DNA of 64,000 bases from Micromonospora profundi. GTDB lineage: Bacteria; Actinomycetota; Actinomycetes; Mycobacteriales; Micromonosporaceae. Below the pieces are notes generated by a model. It made no database searches. It was given only the letters and a program-made list of their open reading frames with translations, and was not told where the DNA came from. How positions within the stretch are numbered: position 1 is the stretch's first letter; each line of letters starts with the position of its first letter. The stretch covers positions 3,629,001-3,693,000 of the forward strand of contig NZ_JAATJK010000001.1 of NCBI RefSeq assembly GCF_011927785.1, in the 5' to 3' direction. The position numbers were made by a program, and so were the translations under genes. Positions 53,765 through 62,867 of the stretch are shown piece after piece.

Positions 53765-55626
53765 GACCGAAACTGCGTGACGACTGCACCTACGTCGAGG
53801 TCGACGACGGCGTCTACCTGGAGACGGCGACCGGCGCCGCACACATCACCGGCCGTTCGGCGTACGCGCTTGTGGACCGGCTCGCCGCGCACCTCACAGG
53901 CGAACGGACCATTGACGAGCTGACCGAGGGTCTGCCCGAGGCGCACCGCCGCGCTGTCACCGACCTGGTCACGCAACTGCTGCACCGCAAGCTGGCCCGC
54001 GACGTCGACACCGACCCGCCCCACACGTTGTCCGCCGAGGAGTTGTCCCGGTACCGCGACGAGATCGCGTTCGCCGAGCACGTCGGCAACGCGCCGGTGA
54101 GTCGGTTCGAGGCGTTCCGCACCAGCCGGGTGCTGCTCGTCGGCGCCGGGGCGACGATGGCGGCGCTGATGCAGTCCCTGTACAAGCTGGGCCTGCGAGC
54201 CCCGGCGCTGCTGCGGACCGCCGAGGTGGCAGGCGAGGACCCCGACACGTACCAGCGGGTGCTCCAGCGGTGCCGGGCCGACGACCCGCTCCTGGACCTC
54301 ACAGTGGTGGACGAGCCGCAGCGGTGGGACGACGCCGCCGGGGTCCGCGCGCTCGTCGACGGGTACGACGCCGTACTGCACGCCAGCGACCGCTGCATGC
54401 CCTCGCGGGCCCGCGCGCTGGCCCGCGCCGGCCGCGCCGCCGCCGTGCCTGTGCTGCACTCGCTGCCGCTGACCGGGGATGCCTGGCTCGGGCCGACGGG
54501 TGTCGACGCCTGCGCCGAGTGTCTGTGGTGGAATCTGCGCTCCGCGGCCGTGGAGGGCAGTCGCCTGCGGGCCGTGTTGGAAGCCGACGACCCGGTACGC
54601 GTCGAGCCGTACCTCTCCGCCCCGCTGGCCTCCCTGCTCGGCGCCAAGCTGTCCTTCGCCTACTTCCGGCACGCCCTTGGGGCGCAGGACGACACTTCAC
54701 TTGTCACCCGGGTGGCGCTGGACACCACCCTGACCAGCGAACACGCAGTGACCCCCCACGCCCGGTGCCCGATGTGCGGCACGGCGGCGTCAGCCACGCC
54801 GACCGACGGTACGAGCACCGACCCCGAAGGTTTCTCGGCGGCGGTCGCCGGGTTGGTCGACGAACGCTTGGGACCGATCCTGCGGCTCGACACGGGCGAC
54901 CACGCCCAACTGCCGCTGAACACTGTCGACGCGAGCATCACCGACCCGCTGGCGGCCGGCAAGGAGCCACAGGTCGTGACCACCGTGGGCAACACCCGGT
55001 CCGAGGCGCTGCGACGCGCCGCGACCGTCGCTCTGGAGACGATCGCCGCCGCGGTGGACCCGGACGCCGACGCCCGCGCCGACGCCGCCGTCCGGGTGGC
55101 CGTGGCCGGCGGCCTCACCTGGCCCGAGGCGCAGGTGCGGGCGATCCTGCGCCTGCACCACACGCTCGCGCGCGTCGTCGCGCCGCCCGCCCCGCAGGCC
55201 GGAGCGGACACCGGCGATGGATGGCTGGCCCCGTCGGTCTGGCCGGCGGCCGCCCGGCCGCTGGCCGAGAACGCCGCCATCCTGGGTACCCCGCTGTACG
55301 CGTGGCGCGCCGACGCGGAACCGCCGACGGTCTTCGTCGGCGGCGGCGGCACCTGGCTGGCGAGGTCCTGCTCGGTCGACGCGCACAGCGCGCTGACGGC
55401 CGCCGCGCAGGCCGCGCTCGCCCAACTGGCTGGCCAGCCCTGCCCACCCGGATGTGACGTGGGCGTCGAGCCGGGCGCGGCGGTCGACTGGGACGGATGC
55501 TTGACACGGCTGCTCGACGAGGCAGCAGCGGACGGGCTGCGGATCGTCGTCCGACGCCTCGACGGTGGGCCGGCGGTCCGGGCCGCGTTGCCCTTCGTGG
55601 CTGTCGCCTCGGCGGTGTCGGCATGA
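53761..55626 (+). CDS. F-type (ocin-ThiF-like) leader peptide-binding protein of the cyclodehydratase
   Basis: A 621-residue protein. Residues 1-85 look like a RiPP recognition element (PqqD-like); about 115-345 form an E1/ThiF-like domain (VLLVGAGATMAALMQSLYKL) with four zinc-type cysteines (251, 254, 336, 339). The C-terminal half (about 370-621) is poorly conserved and rich in Ala. Proteins of this type (HcaF, TbtF) bind the leader and deliver the precursor to the YcaO enzyme. ATGA overlaps on both sides. Assignment rests on domain order and operon context. Confidence 0.8.
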   Translation: MRPKLRDDCTYVEVDDGVYLETATGAAHITGRSAYALVDRLAAHLTGERTIDELTEGLPEAHRRAVTDLVTQLLHRKLARDVDTDPPHTLSAEELSRYRDEIAFAEHVGNAPVSRFEAFRTSRVLLVGAGATMAALMQSLYKLGLRAPALLRTAEVAGEDPDTYQRVLQRCRADDPLLDLTVVDEPQRWDDAAGVRALVDGYDAVLHASDRCMPSRARALARAGRAAAVPVLHSLPLTGDAWLGPTGVDACAECLWWNLRSAAVEGSRLRAVLEADDPVRVEPYLSAPLASLLGAKLSFAYFRHALGAQDDTSLVTRVALDTTLTSEHAVTPHARCPMCGTAASATPTDGTSTDPEGFSAAVAGLVDERLGPILRLDTGDHAQLPLNTVDASITDPLAAGKEPQVVTTVGNTRSEALRRAATVALETIAAAVDPDADARADAAVRVAVAGGLTWPEAQVRAILRLHHTLARVVAPPAPQAGADTGDGWLAPSVWPAAARPLAENAAILGTPLYAWRADAEPPTVFVGGGGTWLARSCSVDAHSALTAAAQAALAQLAGQPCPPGCDVGVEPGAAVDWDGCLTRLLDEAAADGLRIVVRRLDGGPAVRAALPFVAVASAVSA

Positions 55627-57479
55627 GCCAGGCAGCCCCGCCGGTGCTCGCCGGGGTCTGGGTGGCCGACAGCCCGACGCTTGCCGAATCGCTGCGATCG
55701 GCGCTGGACGTACCGGTCGAGGACGGGACCGGGCGGGCGGAACCGCCGACGGACGGCGCCTGGTTGACAGTAACGGTGCGCTGGGACCGGGTACGTGTCG
55801 GCCCGCTGGTGGTGCCCGGCGTCGGAGGATGCGGGCGGTGCGTGGCGACGCGGCAGACCCGCAACGAGGCCGTCGCGTCAGAACAGGAACGGGCGACGGC
55901 CAAGGCGCGTGAAGGCAAGCCGGGTCCGCCGCTGGGGTCGCCGGTGCGTACCGTCGTGCAGGCTCTGGTCGCCGACGAGGCACGGCTGCTGGCCGCGGGC
56001 GCGATGTCACGCACGGCCGGCGCGGTGCTGGACGTGTCGACCACGACGGCCTCGATCGACAGGCATGCGTTCCTGCCCGACCCGTGCTGCGAGGGCTGCG
56101 GCACCCCGGTCGAGGACTCGCCGCAGGCCGGTGTGCTGCCGCTGGGGTCGCAACCGAAGGCGGAACCGGGCAGCTACCGGGCCCGACGGCTGGGCGACGA
56201 GCACGCCGAGTTGACGCGTAGCCTGGTCGATCCGCAGACCGGTGTGATCGCGTCGCTGCTGGTGCGGCACCACGGACCGATGGTGGTGACCGAGGCGTTG
56301 AGCGGGCCGGTGTGCTGCACGGACTGCACCGGCTACGCCCGCACGCTCAGCTACCCCGACAGCGTGGCGGTGTCGATCGCAGAGACCCTGGACCGGCTCG
56401 GCGGCATGCGGGCCAGGGCCCGACGCACAGTGGTGCGCGCGTCCTTCGACGACCTGGGGTCCGAACGGGCCGTCGACCCCGACACGCTGGGCCTGGCCAC
56501 GAACGCGCCGCCCGGTCAGCGCTACCGGCCGGACGTGCCGATGGAATGGGTCCACGCCTACTCCTTCCGCCGCGACGGCCCAGTCCTCGTGCCCGAGTTC
56601 GTCGCCTACTTCGGCGCGCACGCCACCTTCGGCGGGTTGGAATGCTCAAACGGCTGCGCGATCGGCAGCACCCTCGAAGAGGCGATCCTGCACGGCATCT
56701 TCGAGGTGGCCGAACGCGACGCCACACTGTGCACCTGGCTCACCAGGCGGCCCGCTCGCCGCCTCGACCCCGCCAGCAGCGCCAGCGCGCACACCCGGAT
56801 GCTGCTGGCCTGGTTGGAACGCACCACCGGCAGCCGGGTACGCGCCTTCGACGTCACAATGCCCGAGGGCGTACCCGCGATCTGGCTCATGCTCGTCGAC
56901 GAGGACGACCGGCCGGACGAGCCGAAGGTGTTCTGCACCTCCGGCGCCCACCTCGATCCGGAACGCGCCCTGCGCTCGGCCCTTGTGGAGTTGGCGGGCG
57001 AGGCGGAGCGGGTACGGCTCCAGTTCGACGCCCGGCGCGCGGACCACCTGGTCGACCACCCCGAGGAGATCCTTAAGATCGACGACCACGCGTTCGCCGC
57101 CGCCGCGCCACGGGGCTGGCACCGGTTCGGGTTCCTCGACCATGACGGCGAGCCGGCCACCATGGAGCAGGCCTTTCCGCCGGCACGACGCCATCGCGCC
57201 TCCACCGACCAGCTCGACGACCTGCGGCACGTCGTCGGACGCTACCTGGACGACGGCACCGACGTCATCGTGGTGGACCAGACCGCGACCGAGCACCGCG
57301 CTGTGGGCCTGCACGCCGTCAAGGTCGTCATCCCGGGCACCATCCCGATGGCGTTCGGCCGCCACGGCCGCCGGCTGGGCGACAGCGACCGGCTGCTGAA
57401 CCTTCCGGTACGCCTCGGTGACCGTGACGAGCCCCTGCGCCTCGACGAACTCAACCCGTATCCGCACCCGTTCCTGTGA
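55623..57479 (+). CDS. YcaO cyclodehydratase 1 (F-dependent, N-terminal C-like domain)
   Basis: A 618-residue enzyme making azolines from Cys/Ser/Thr with ATP. The N-terminal ~200 residues carry zinc-type CxxC pairs (Cys70/73, Cys156/159). The YcaO domain (about 205-618) has SIAETLDRLGG, SNGCAIGSTLEEAILHGIFE and VAERD, and ends NPYPHPFL with the PxPxP tail. In the first ATP motif the second acidic residue is Asp (ETLDR) where the paralogue has Glu (EALER). ATGA overlap with the F-protein gene; it is the last gene of the operon. A 23-base tandem duplication spans its stop. Confidence 0.9.
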   Translation: MSQAAPPVLAGVWVADSPTLAESLRSALDVPVEDGTGRAEPPTDGAWLTVTVRWDRVRVGPLVVPGVGGCGRCVATRQTRNEAVASEQERATAKAREGKPGPPLGSPVRTVVQALVADEARLLAAGAMSRTAGAVLDVSTTTASIDRHAFLPDPCCEGCGTPVEDSPQAGVLPLGSQPKAEPGSYRARRLGDEHAELTRSLVDPQTGVIASLLVRHHGPMVVTEALSGPVCCTDCTGYARTLSYPDSVAVSIAETLDRLGGMRARARRTVVRASFDDLGSERAVDPDTLGLATNAPPGQRYRPDVPMEWVHAYSFRRDGPVLVPEFVAYFGAHATFGGLECSNGCAIGSTLEEAILHGIFEVAERDATLCTWLTRRPARRLDPASSASAHTRMLLAWLERTTGSRVRAFDVTMPEGVPAIWLMLVDEDDRPDEPKVFCTSGAHLDPERALRSALVELAGEAERVRLQFDARRADHLVDHPEEILKIDDHAFAAAAPRGWHRFGFLDHDGEPATMEQAFPPARRHRASTDQLDDLRHVVGRYLDDGTDVIVVDQTATEHRAVGLHAVKVVIPGTIPMAFGRHGRRLGDSDRLLNLPVRLGDRDEPLRLDELNPYPHPFL

Positions 57480-57507
57480 GCGGGCCGCACCCGTTCCTGT
57501 GAGCGGG
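57462..57507. repeat. 23-bp tandem duplication at the end of YcaO 1
   Basis: CCGCACCCGTTCCTGTGAGC and three further bases (57462-57484) are repeated exactly at 57485-57507. The duplication includes the stop codon; the first copy ends translation, so the protein is unaffected. Confidence 0.8.
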
Positions 57508-57523
57508 CACGCCGGGCCCAGCT

Positions 57524-57551
57524 CCGGCGGGGGCCACCCGGCCTCCGCCGG
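57524..57551. terminator. Bidirectional terminator between the two YcaO genes
   Basis: A 12-pair stem with one G-T pair (57524-57535 with 57540-57551) and loop ACCC lies between the convergent YcaO stops (57479 and 57566). Confidence 0.7.
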
Positions 57552-57565
57552 TACGGGGCCACCGG

Positions 57566-59494
57566 TCAGGGGAACGGATGGGGGTACGGATTCACCTCCG
57601 CCGGCGTCAACGGCCGGGACCGGTGGCCCAACCGGACGGGAAGCTCCCTTAGTCGGGGCAGGTCGACACGCCGGTTGCGGTGCCCGAACGACATCGGCAG
57701 CAGACCGGGAACCAGCACCTTGACGCTGGTCAGGCCGACGGCTTCCTGCTCCCGGCCGGTCTGGTCGACCGCCACCACGTCGAACCCCGCATCCAGGTAA
57801 CGCCCCACCACGTGCCGGAGATCGGCGAGCAGGTCGTCGGCGGGCTGGTAGCGCCCCTCCGGCGGGAACGCCGCCGCCATCGACAGGACCTCCCGGCGTT
57901 CGTAGAGGAACCCGAACCGGGGCCAACTGTCCGGGCTGGCGGCGGCGAACAGGTGGTCCTCCATCGTGCGGACCAGATCCGAGTCGGCAACCAGGTCCGG
58001 AGCTGTGGTGTCGGCGGCCACCATGGCGCGGGTGGCGTCGGCGAAGCTGGCGATCTCGACAAGCGCCGACCACAGGGCGCGCTCCGGGTCGAGGTGGGCA
58101 CCCGCACCGCAACGCACGCGGGGCAGCCCCGGGCGCGCATCGTCGTCCACGAGCATCAACCACACCGCCGGCAGTCCCTCCGGCATGGTGATGTCGAAGG
58201 CGTGCAGCTCGCAGCCGCTGGTCCGCTCCAACCAGCGGACCAGCAGGCGGGTCCTCGGGCTGGCCGAACTCATCGGGTCGATGCGCGGGGCCGGCAGGCG
58301 CGCGTACCAGGTCGCCAAGAAGGCATCGCGCTCGGCGACCTCGAAGAGCCCGTGCAGGATCGCCTCCTCCAGGTTGGCGCCCAGGGCGCAACCGTTGGAG
58401 TTCTCCGGGCCGAAGCCCGTGCTGTGCGAGCCGTAGTAGGCGAGGGTCTCCGGCACCAGGACCGGTGCCGCGCGTCGGAACGAGTAGGCGTACACCCAGG
58501 TCAGCGGCTGGTCGGGCCGGTACGGCACCGAGCGGTCGTCCGGCGGCGTACGCGGCACGCCGAGCGTGGCCGGATCGATCGCGCGGTCGGCTCCCAACTC
58601 GGCGAACGAGCCCCGTACCGAGGTGCGGCGCGCTCGCGGCGTGTCCCCGCCCAACCGCTCCAGCGCCTCGGCGATGGCCACCGACACGCTTACCGGGTAC
58701 GTGAAGGCCCTCCCGAAACCGGACAGCTCGTCGCAGCAGACCGGGCCGCCGACCGCCGCCGCCACGATCATCGAATCCTTGTGGTGCACTGTCACCGACG
58801 AGAACAGCCCGATCCTCGCGTCGACAGTCGCCGCTGTCAGGCTCTCGTACTCCTGGTGCAGGCTGCGTGACCGGTAGTCGTCCGGCGCCCGCTTCGGCCG
58901 GGACACCAGCCGCAGATCGCCCGCCGAGGGGCCGTCGTCGGGCAGGTCCCCGCACAGGGCACATCCCGGCTCGGCGATGAGCCGGTGCCGGGAGATCGCC
59001 AGCGTCGCCGCGTCGACCTCCAGCACCGCCTGGTCGCACCGTACGGCGGCCCCCTGGGCGACACGATCCAGTTCGTCGGCGACGAGCGCCGCGATGACGG
59101 TCCGCAGAGGCGTCCCGAAGGTCGGGGCGGGCGCGGTGACGGTGCCGTCGTACAACCCCTGCCAGAGCGCCGACCGGTGCGGCGCGGCACCCACCCGCGC
59201 GCGGTAGGACCGCACCTGGACACAGTGGTGACAGCCCGACCGCCCCGCGACGGTGAACGGGCCGATCCGCACCCCGCGCAACGTCGGGTACACCGGCAGG
59301 AACGCCCGTCCCGCCGCCCGGGCAAGGCGCGCGGCGGCCGACACCTGGTCGGACCGGTCGTCCGCGACAAAGACGTCGACGCCCCGGCCGTCGTCCGTCG
59401 GCAGGGGGCGCACGGCGGTCTCGACGGCACGGTGCAGGACGCCGGTGCCGAGCAGCCGGACGCCGTACGTCGAGGAATCGCTTGCCACACCCAT
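57566..59494 (-). CDS. YcaO cyclodehydratase 2 (paralogue, convergent)
   Basis: A 642-residue paralogue of YcaO 1 with the same layout: N-terminal domain with Cys88/91 (SGCHHC) and Cys178/181 (GCALCG), then the YcaO domain with AIAEALERLGG, SNGCALGANLEEAILHGLFE and VAERD and the PxPxP end NPYPHPFP. It is as complete as YcaO 1, but on the opposite strand, 31 bases downstream of yebC with a good ribosome binding site (GAGGAGG, 7 bases). It has no visible promoter of its own and could be read from the pdxS-pdxT-yebC strand. It may do further or different cyclisations, or thioamide formation (YcaO enzymes also do this), but no TfuA gene is present. Confidence 0.88.
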   Translation of the reverse strand: MGVASDSSTYGVRLLGTGVLHRAVETAVRPLPTDDGRGVDVFVADDRSDQVSAAARLARAAGRAFLPVYPTLRGVRIGPFTVAGRSGCHHCVQVRSYRARVGAAPHRSALWQGLYDGTVTAPAPTFGTPLRTVIAALVADELDRVAQGAAVRCDQAVLEVDAATLAISRHRLIAEPGCALCGDLPDDGPSAGDLRLVSRPKRAPDDYRSRSLHQEYESLTAATVDARIGLFSSVTVHHKDSMIVAAAVGGPVCCDELSGFGRAFTYPVSVSVAIAEALERLGGDTPRARRTSVRGSFAELGADRAIDPATLGVPRTPPDDRSVPYRPDQPLTWVYAYSFRRAAPVLVPETLAYYGSHSTGFGPENSNGCALGANLEEAILHGLFEVAERDAFLATWYARLPAPRIDPMSSASPRTRLLVRWLERTSGCELHAFDITMPEGLPAVWLMLVDDDARPGLPRVRCGAGAHLDPERALWSALVEIASFADATRAMVAADTTAPDLVADSDLVRTMEDHLFAAASPDSWPRFGFLYERREVLSMAAAFPPEGRYQPADDLLADLRHVVGRYLDAGFDVVAVDQTGREQEAVGLTSVKVLVPGLLPMSFGHRNRRVDLPRLRELPVRLGHRSRPLTPAEVNPYPHPFP

Positions 59495-59525
59495 GGAACG
59501 CCTCCTCAGCGGACGTCGCGCAGGG

Positions 59526-60275
59526 TCAGCCGACGGCCTCCATCACCTCGTCGGAGACGTCGAAGTTCGCGTAGACGTTCTGCACGTCGTCGCAGTCCTC
59601 CAGGACGTCGATCAGCTTGAAGATCTTGCGGGCGCCCTCCTCGTCGAGGGGGACGTTGACGCTCGGGATCAGCGACGACTCGGCCGACTCGTACTCGATG
59701 CCGGCGTCCTGGAGCGCGGTGCGCACCGGGACGAGGTCGGTCGGCTCGGAGACGATCTCGAAGGCCTCGCCCAGGTCGTTGACCTCCTCGGCGCCGGCGT
59801 CGAGGACGGCCATCATCACGTCGTCCTCGGTCGTGCCGCCCTTGGGGACGATTACGACGCCCTTGCGGGAGAACATGTACGACACCGAGCCCGCGTCGGC
59901 GAGCGAACCGCCGTTGCGGGTCAGCGCGGTGCGCACCTCGGTCGCCGCCCGGTTGCGGTTGTCGGTGAGGCACTCGATGAGCATCGCCACGCCGCTGGGC
60001 CCGTAACCCTCGTACATGATGGTCTGCCAGTCGGCGCCGCCGGCCTCCAGGCCGGAGCCGCGCTTGACGGCGCGGTCGATGTTGTCGTTCGGGACCGAGT
60101 TCTTCTTCGCCTTCTGGATGGCGTCGAAGAGCGTCGGGTTGCCGGACGGATCACCGCCGCCGGTCCGCGCGGCGACCTCGACGTTCTTGATCAGCTTGGC
60201 GAACATCTTGCCGCGCTTGGCGTCGATGACGGCCTTCTTGTGCTTGGTCGTCGCCCACTTTGAGTGGCCGGACAT
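59526..60275 (-). CDS. yebC: YebC/PmpR-family protein
   Basis: A 249-residue full-length YebC-type protein ([28 protein letters not shown]-like [16 protein letters not shown]). Members are described as transcriptional regulators and, more recently, as factors easing ribosome stalling. It follows pdxT on the same strand. In many actinobacteria ruvC comes next; here the next gene is the YcaO 2 paralogue. Confidence 0.95.
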   Translation of the reverse strand: MSGHSKWATTKHKKAVIDAKRGKMFAKLIKNVEVAARTGGGDPSGNPTLFDAIQKAKKNSVPNDNIDRAVKRGSGLEAGGADWQTIMYEGYGPSGVAMLIECLTDNRNRAATEVRTALTRNGGSLADAGSVSYMFSRKGVVIVPKGGTTEDDVMMAVLDAGAEEVNDLGEAFEIVSEPTDLVPVRTALQDAGIEYESAESSLIPSVNVPLDEEGARKIFKLIDVLEDCDDVQNVYANFDVSDEVMEAVG

Positions 60276-60529
60276 CTGCTACCTCCGTTGCTACCCGCCG
60301 TCTGCATCGACCGACCGCGCACGCCCCGGCCCCGCCGGCGCACGCGGTGGTGCCGGTCAGCCCTGCGGGAAAGCCGTGACGGGCAGCTGGCCCCGCCGAA
60401 TCTCGGCAATCCTACCGGCGTCGGGCTGGTGGCTGTCACGCGCGGCACGGCGTCGGTCCACCCCGTGCCGCGCGAGCAGGCACGACGGGCCCTCGGCGGG
60501 GAGCCCTGCCCCGCGTGGCACGCGAGCGG

Positions 60530-61138
60530 TCAGCGGGCGGCGCGGACCAGGTCGACGAAGTACGCGTGCAGCCGCGCGTCGCCGGTCAGCTCCGGGTGGA
60601 ACGAGGTGGCCAGCAGGTTGCCCTGGCGCACCGCCACGATCCGGCCGGCGCTCGGCCCCCCGGTCACGGTGCCGAGCACCTGGACGCCGTCGCCGACCCG
60701 CTCCACCCAGGGTGCGCGGATGAAGACCGCGTGGAACGGTTCCCCCGGCACCCCGCTGATCTCCACGGGCGCTTCGAACGAGTCGACCTGCCGGCCGAAG
60801 GCGTTGCGGCGCACTGTCATGTCGATGCCGGCGAAACCACGCTGGTCGGGTCGTCCGTCGAGGACCTCGGAGGCAAGCATGATCATCCCCGCGCAGGAGC
60901 CGTAGACAGGCATGCCGTCCGCGATGCGCTTGTCGATGGGCTCGCGCAGCTCGAAGATGTCGGCGAGCTTGCTGATCGTGGTGGACTCCCCTCCGGGGAT
61001 CACCAGCGCGTCCACCTCGTCCAGCTCGCTCGCCCGGCGCACCGGACGTGCGTCCGCGCCGGCCGCCACGAGCGCGGCGACGTGCTCGCGCACGTCACCC
61101 TGGAGGGCGAGCACACCGATCACGGGTACGCCGCTCAT
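60530..61138 (-). CDS. pdxT: Pyridoxal 5'-phosphate synthase glutaminase subunit
   Basis: A 202-residue class I glutaminase that supplies ammonia to PdxS. The nucleophile Cys82 is in [10 protein letters not shown] and the His-Glu pair in [17 protein letters not shown] and the N-terminal [13 protein letters not shown] are signatures. Forms the PLP synthase with PdxS encoded just upstream. A 254-base gap to yebC (60276-60529) holds only the yebC ribosome binding region; no gene is seen. Confidence 0.97.
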   Translation of the reverse strand: MSGVPVIGVLALQGDVREHVAALVAAGADARPVRRASELDEVDALVIPGGESTTISKLADIFELREPIDKRIADGMPVYGSCAGMIMLASEVLDGRPDQRGFAGIDMTVRRNAFGRQVDSFEAPVEISGVPGEPFHAVFIRAPWVERVGDGVQVLGTVTGGPSAGRIVAVRQGNLLATSFHPELTGDARLHAYFVDLVRAAR

Positions 61139-61168
61139 GTCACAGTTCCTCTCGTCGCCGTCAGCTTG

Positions 61169-61222
61169 TTAGGAGGGGGCCCTTCCTATGCATCAGGCGT
61201 TAAAAAGGTGCCCTTCCTTACT
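61169..61222. repeat. Repeat in the pdxS-pdxT gap
   Basis: Two copies of a GCCCTTCCT-containing motif (61179-61188 area and 61210-61219 area), the first within an imperfect TAGGAgGGgGCCCTTCCTA palindrome, occupy the 83-base gap. The motif looks like another dispersed intergenic element of this genome type. Confidence 0.5.
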
Positions 61223-62139
61223 CACCAGCCGCGCTCGGCCAGGCGGTGCGGCTGCGGGATCTCGTCGACGTTGATGCCGACCATTGCCTCGCCGAGACCA
61301 CGGGAGACCTTCGCCAGCACGTCCGGGTCGTCGTGGAAGGTGGTGGCCTTGACGATGGCGGCAGCGCGCTGCGCCGGGTTGCCGGCCTTGAAGATGCCCG
61401 AGCCGACGAAGACACCCTCCGCGCCCAACTGCATCATCATCGCCGCGTCGGCCGGAGTGGCGATCCCACCGGCGGTGAACAACACCACCGGCAGCTTGCC
61501 CGTCTCGGCGACCTCCTTGACCAGCTCGTACGGGGCCTGCAACTCCTTGGCCGCGACGAAGAGCTCGTCGGTGGGCAACGACGACAGCCGCCGGATCTCC
61601 TGACGGATCTTGCGCATGTGGGTGGTGGCGTTGGAGACGTCACCGGTGCCGGCCTCACCCTTGGAACGGATCATGGCCGCGCCCTCGGTGATGCGGCGCA
61701 GCGCCTCGCCCAGGTTCGTCGCACCGCAGACGAACGGGACCGTGAAGGCCCACTTGTCGATGTGGTTCGCGTAGTCCGCCGGGGTCAGCACCTCGGACTC
61801 GTCGACGTAGTCGACGCCGAGCGACTGGAGGATCTGCGCCTCCACGAAGTGACCGATGCGGGCCTTTGCCATCACCGGGATGGAGACCGCCGAGATGATC
61901 CCGTCGATCATGTCGGGGTCGCTCATCCGGGACACCCCGCCCTGCGCGCGGATGTCGGCGGGCACCCGCTCCAGTGCCATCACGGCGACAGCGCCGGCGT
62001 CCTCGGCGATCTTGGCCTGCTCGGCGTTGACCACGTCCATGATCACGCCACCCTTGAGCATCTCGGCCATGCCGCGCTTCACGCGGGCCGTGCCGACGAC
62101 GGGGGCGCTACCGGTGGTCGAGGCGGTGGTGTCGGACAC
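61222..62139 (-). CDS. pdxS: Pyridoxal 5'-phosphate synthase lyase subunit
   Basis: A 305-residue PdxS/SNZ protein building PLP from ribose 5-phosphate, glyceraldehyde 3-phosphate and ammonia. Motifs are [33 protein letters not shown] (active Lys region), the second Lys in [11 protein letters not shown] and [16 protein letters not shown]. Very conserved and full length. Same-strand neighbour of pdxT. Confidence 0.98.
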   Translation of the reverse strand: MSDTTASTTGSAPVVGTARVKRGMAEMLKGGVIMDVVNAEQAKIAEDAGAVAVMALERVPADIRAQGGVSRMSDPDMIDGIISAVSIPVMAKARIGHFVEAQILQSLGVDYVDESEVLTPADYANHIDKWAFTVPFVCGATNLGEALRRITEGAAMIRSKGEAGTGDVSNATTHMRKIRQEIRRLSSLPTDELFVAAKELQAPYELVKEVAETGKLPVVLFTAGGIATPADAAMMMQLGAEGVFVGSGIFKAGNPAQRAAAIVKATTFHDDPDVLAKVSRGLGEAMVGINVDEIPQPHRLAERGW

Positions 62140-62282
62140 GGGTGATCGCTCCTTGGACGGGCTGTGGGAGGTGGCAGCGAAATGCTACGTCCGGTTCAAC
62201 GCCGCTCCGACAGCCAATCCGACCCCCGGTGGCCTGCCCTGTGGCCCTCGTCACCGGCCCGGGACGGCGGCTCCGTGGCCGG

Positions 62283-62786
62283 TCAGTTCGCGGGGGCGTC
62301 CGCCGGCACCACGAGCGTCGGATCATCGATGTCGAAGTAGCGCGGCCAATCCCGACCCCGCCCCATCCGCAACAACCGCACCAGCGGCCTGCTGCGCGCC
62401 GACCGCGCGTCCCGCACCAGATCGGTGTGCACCTGCCGGGACAACGCCAGCCGCCGGCTCGCCGCGATCACCGCCGTGCAGTCCGGGTCCGCCGGGTCCA
62501 ACTCCACCGACCGCAACTGCCGGGTCAGGTCGTTCTCCGCGGCCTCCCGCTCCTCGGGCGCCGCGTCCAACGCGATCCGCGCCGCCGCGTACAACTCCAC
62601 GCCGAAACGCCGCTCCGCCAGCACGGCGGCCGCCGCCGCCCGCCGCAACAGGTGGGCGTCCAGGGCCCGCGCCGCAAGCTCCGCGCGGCCCTGCAGCCGC
62701 TCGACCCGGCCGGCGGTCCAGATGAGGTACGCCGCGACCAGCCCCACGACCACACTCGCGGCCACCACCCACCACATGTGCGGCAT
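62283..62786 (-). CDS. Conserved membrane-anchored protein of unknown function
   Basis: A 167-residue protein with one N-terminal TM (about residues 5-22) and a cytoplasmic helical part with RVERLQGRAELAARALDAHL, reminiscent of LemA-like helical repeats but too short for that family. Its place between pimA and pdxS recurs in actinobacteria. Function unknown. Confidence 0.75.
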   Translation of the reverse strand: MPHMWWVVAASVVVGLVAAYLIWTAGRVERLQGRAELAARALDAHLLRRAAAAAVLAERRFGVELYAAARIALDAAPEEREAAENDLTRQLRSVELDPADPDCTAVIAASRRLALSRQVHTDLVRDARSARSRPLVRLLRMGRGRDWPRYFDIDDPTLVVPADAPAN

Positions 62787-62867
62787 CGTAGTGCTGCTCC
62801 GTTTCTCCGACTGTGCGCGTCCTCGCCGGTCACCCTGTCACCAGCAGCCGCCGTCCGTCACATCGGC

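Noticed and set aside
42956..59494. Reading the cluster as a thiopeptide or lanthipeptide cluster
   Set aside because: No LanB/LanC/LanM-type dehydratase or cyclase and no pyridine-forming enzyme is present, and the precursor has only two cysteines.
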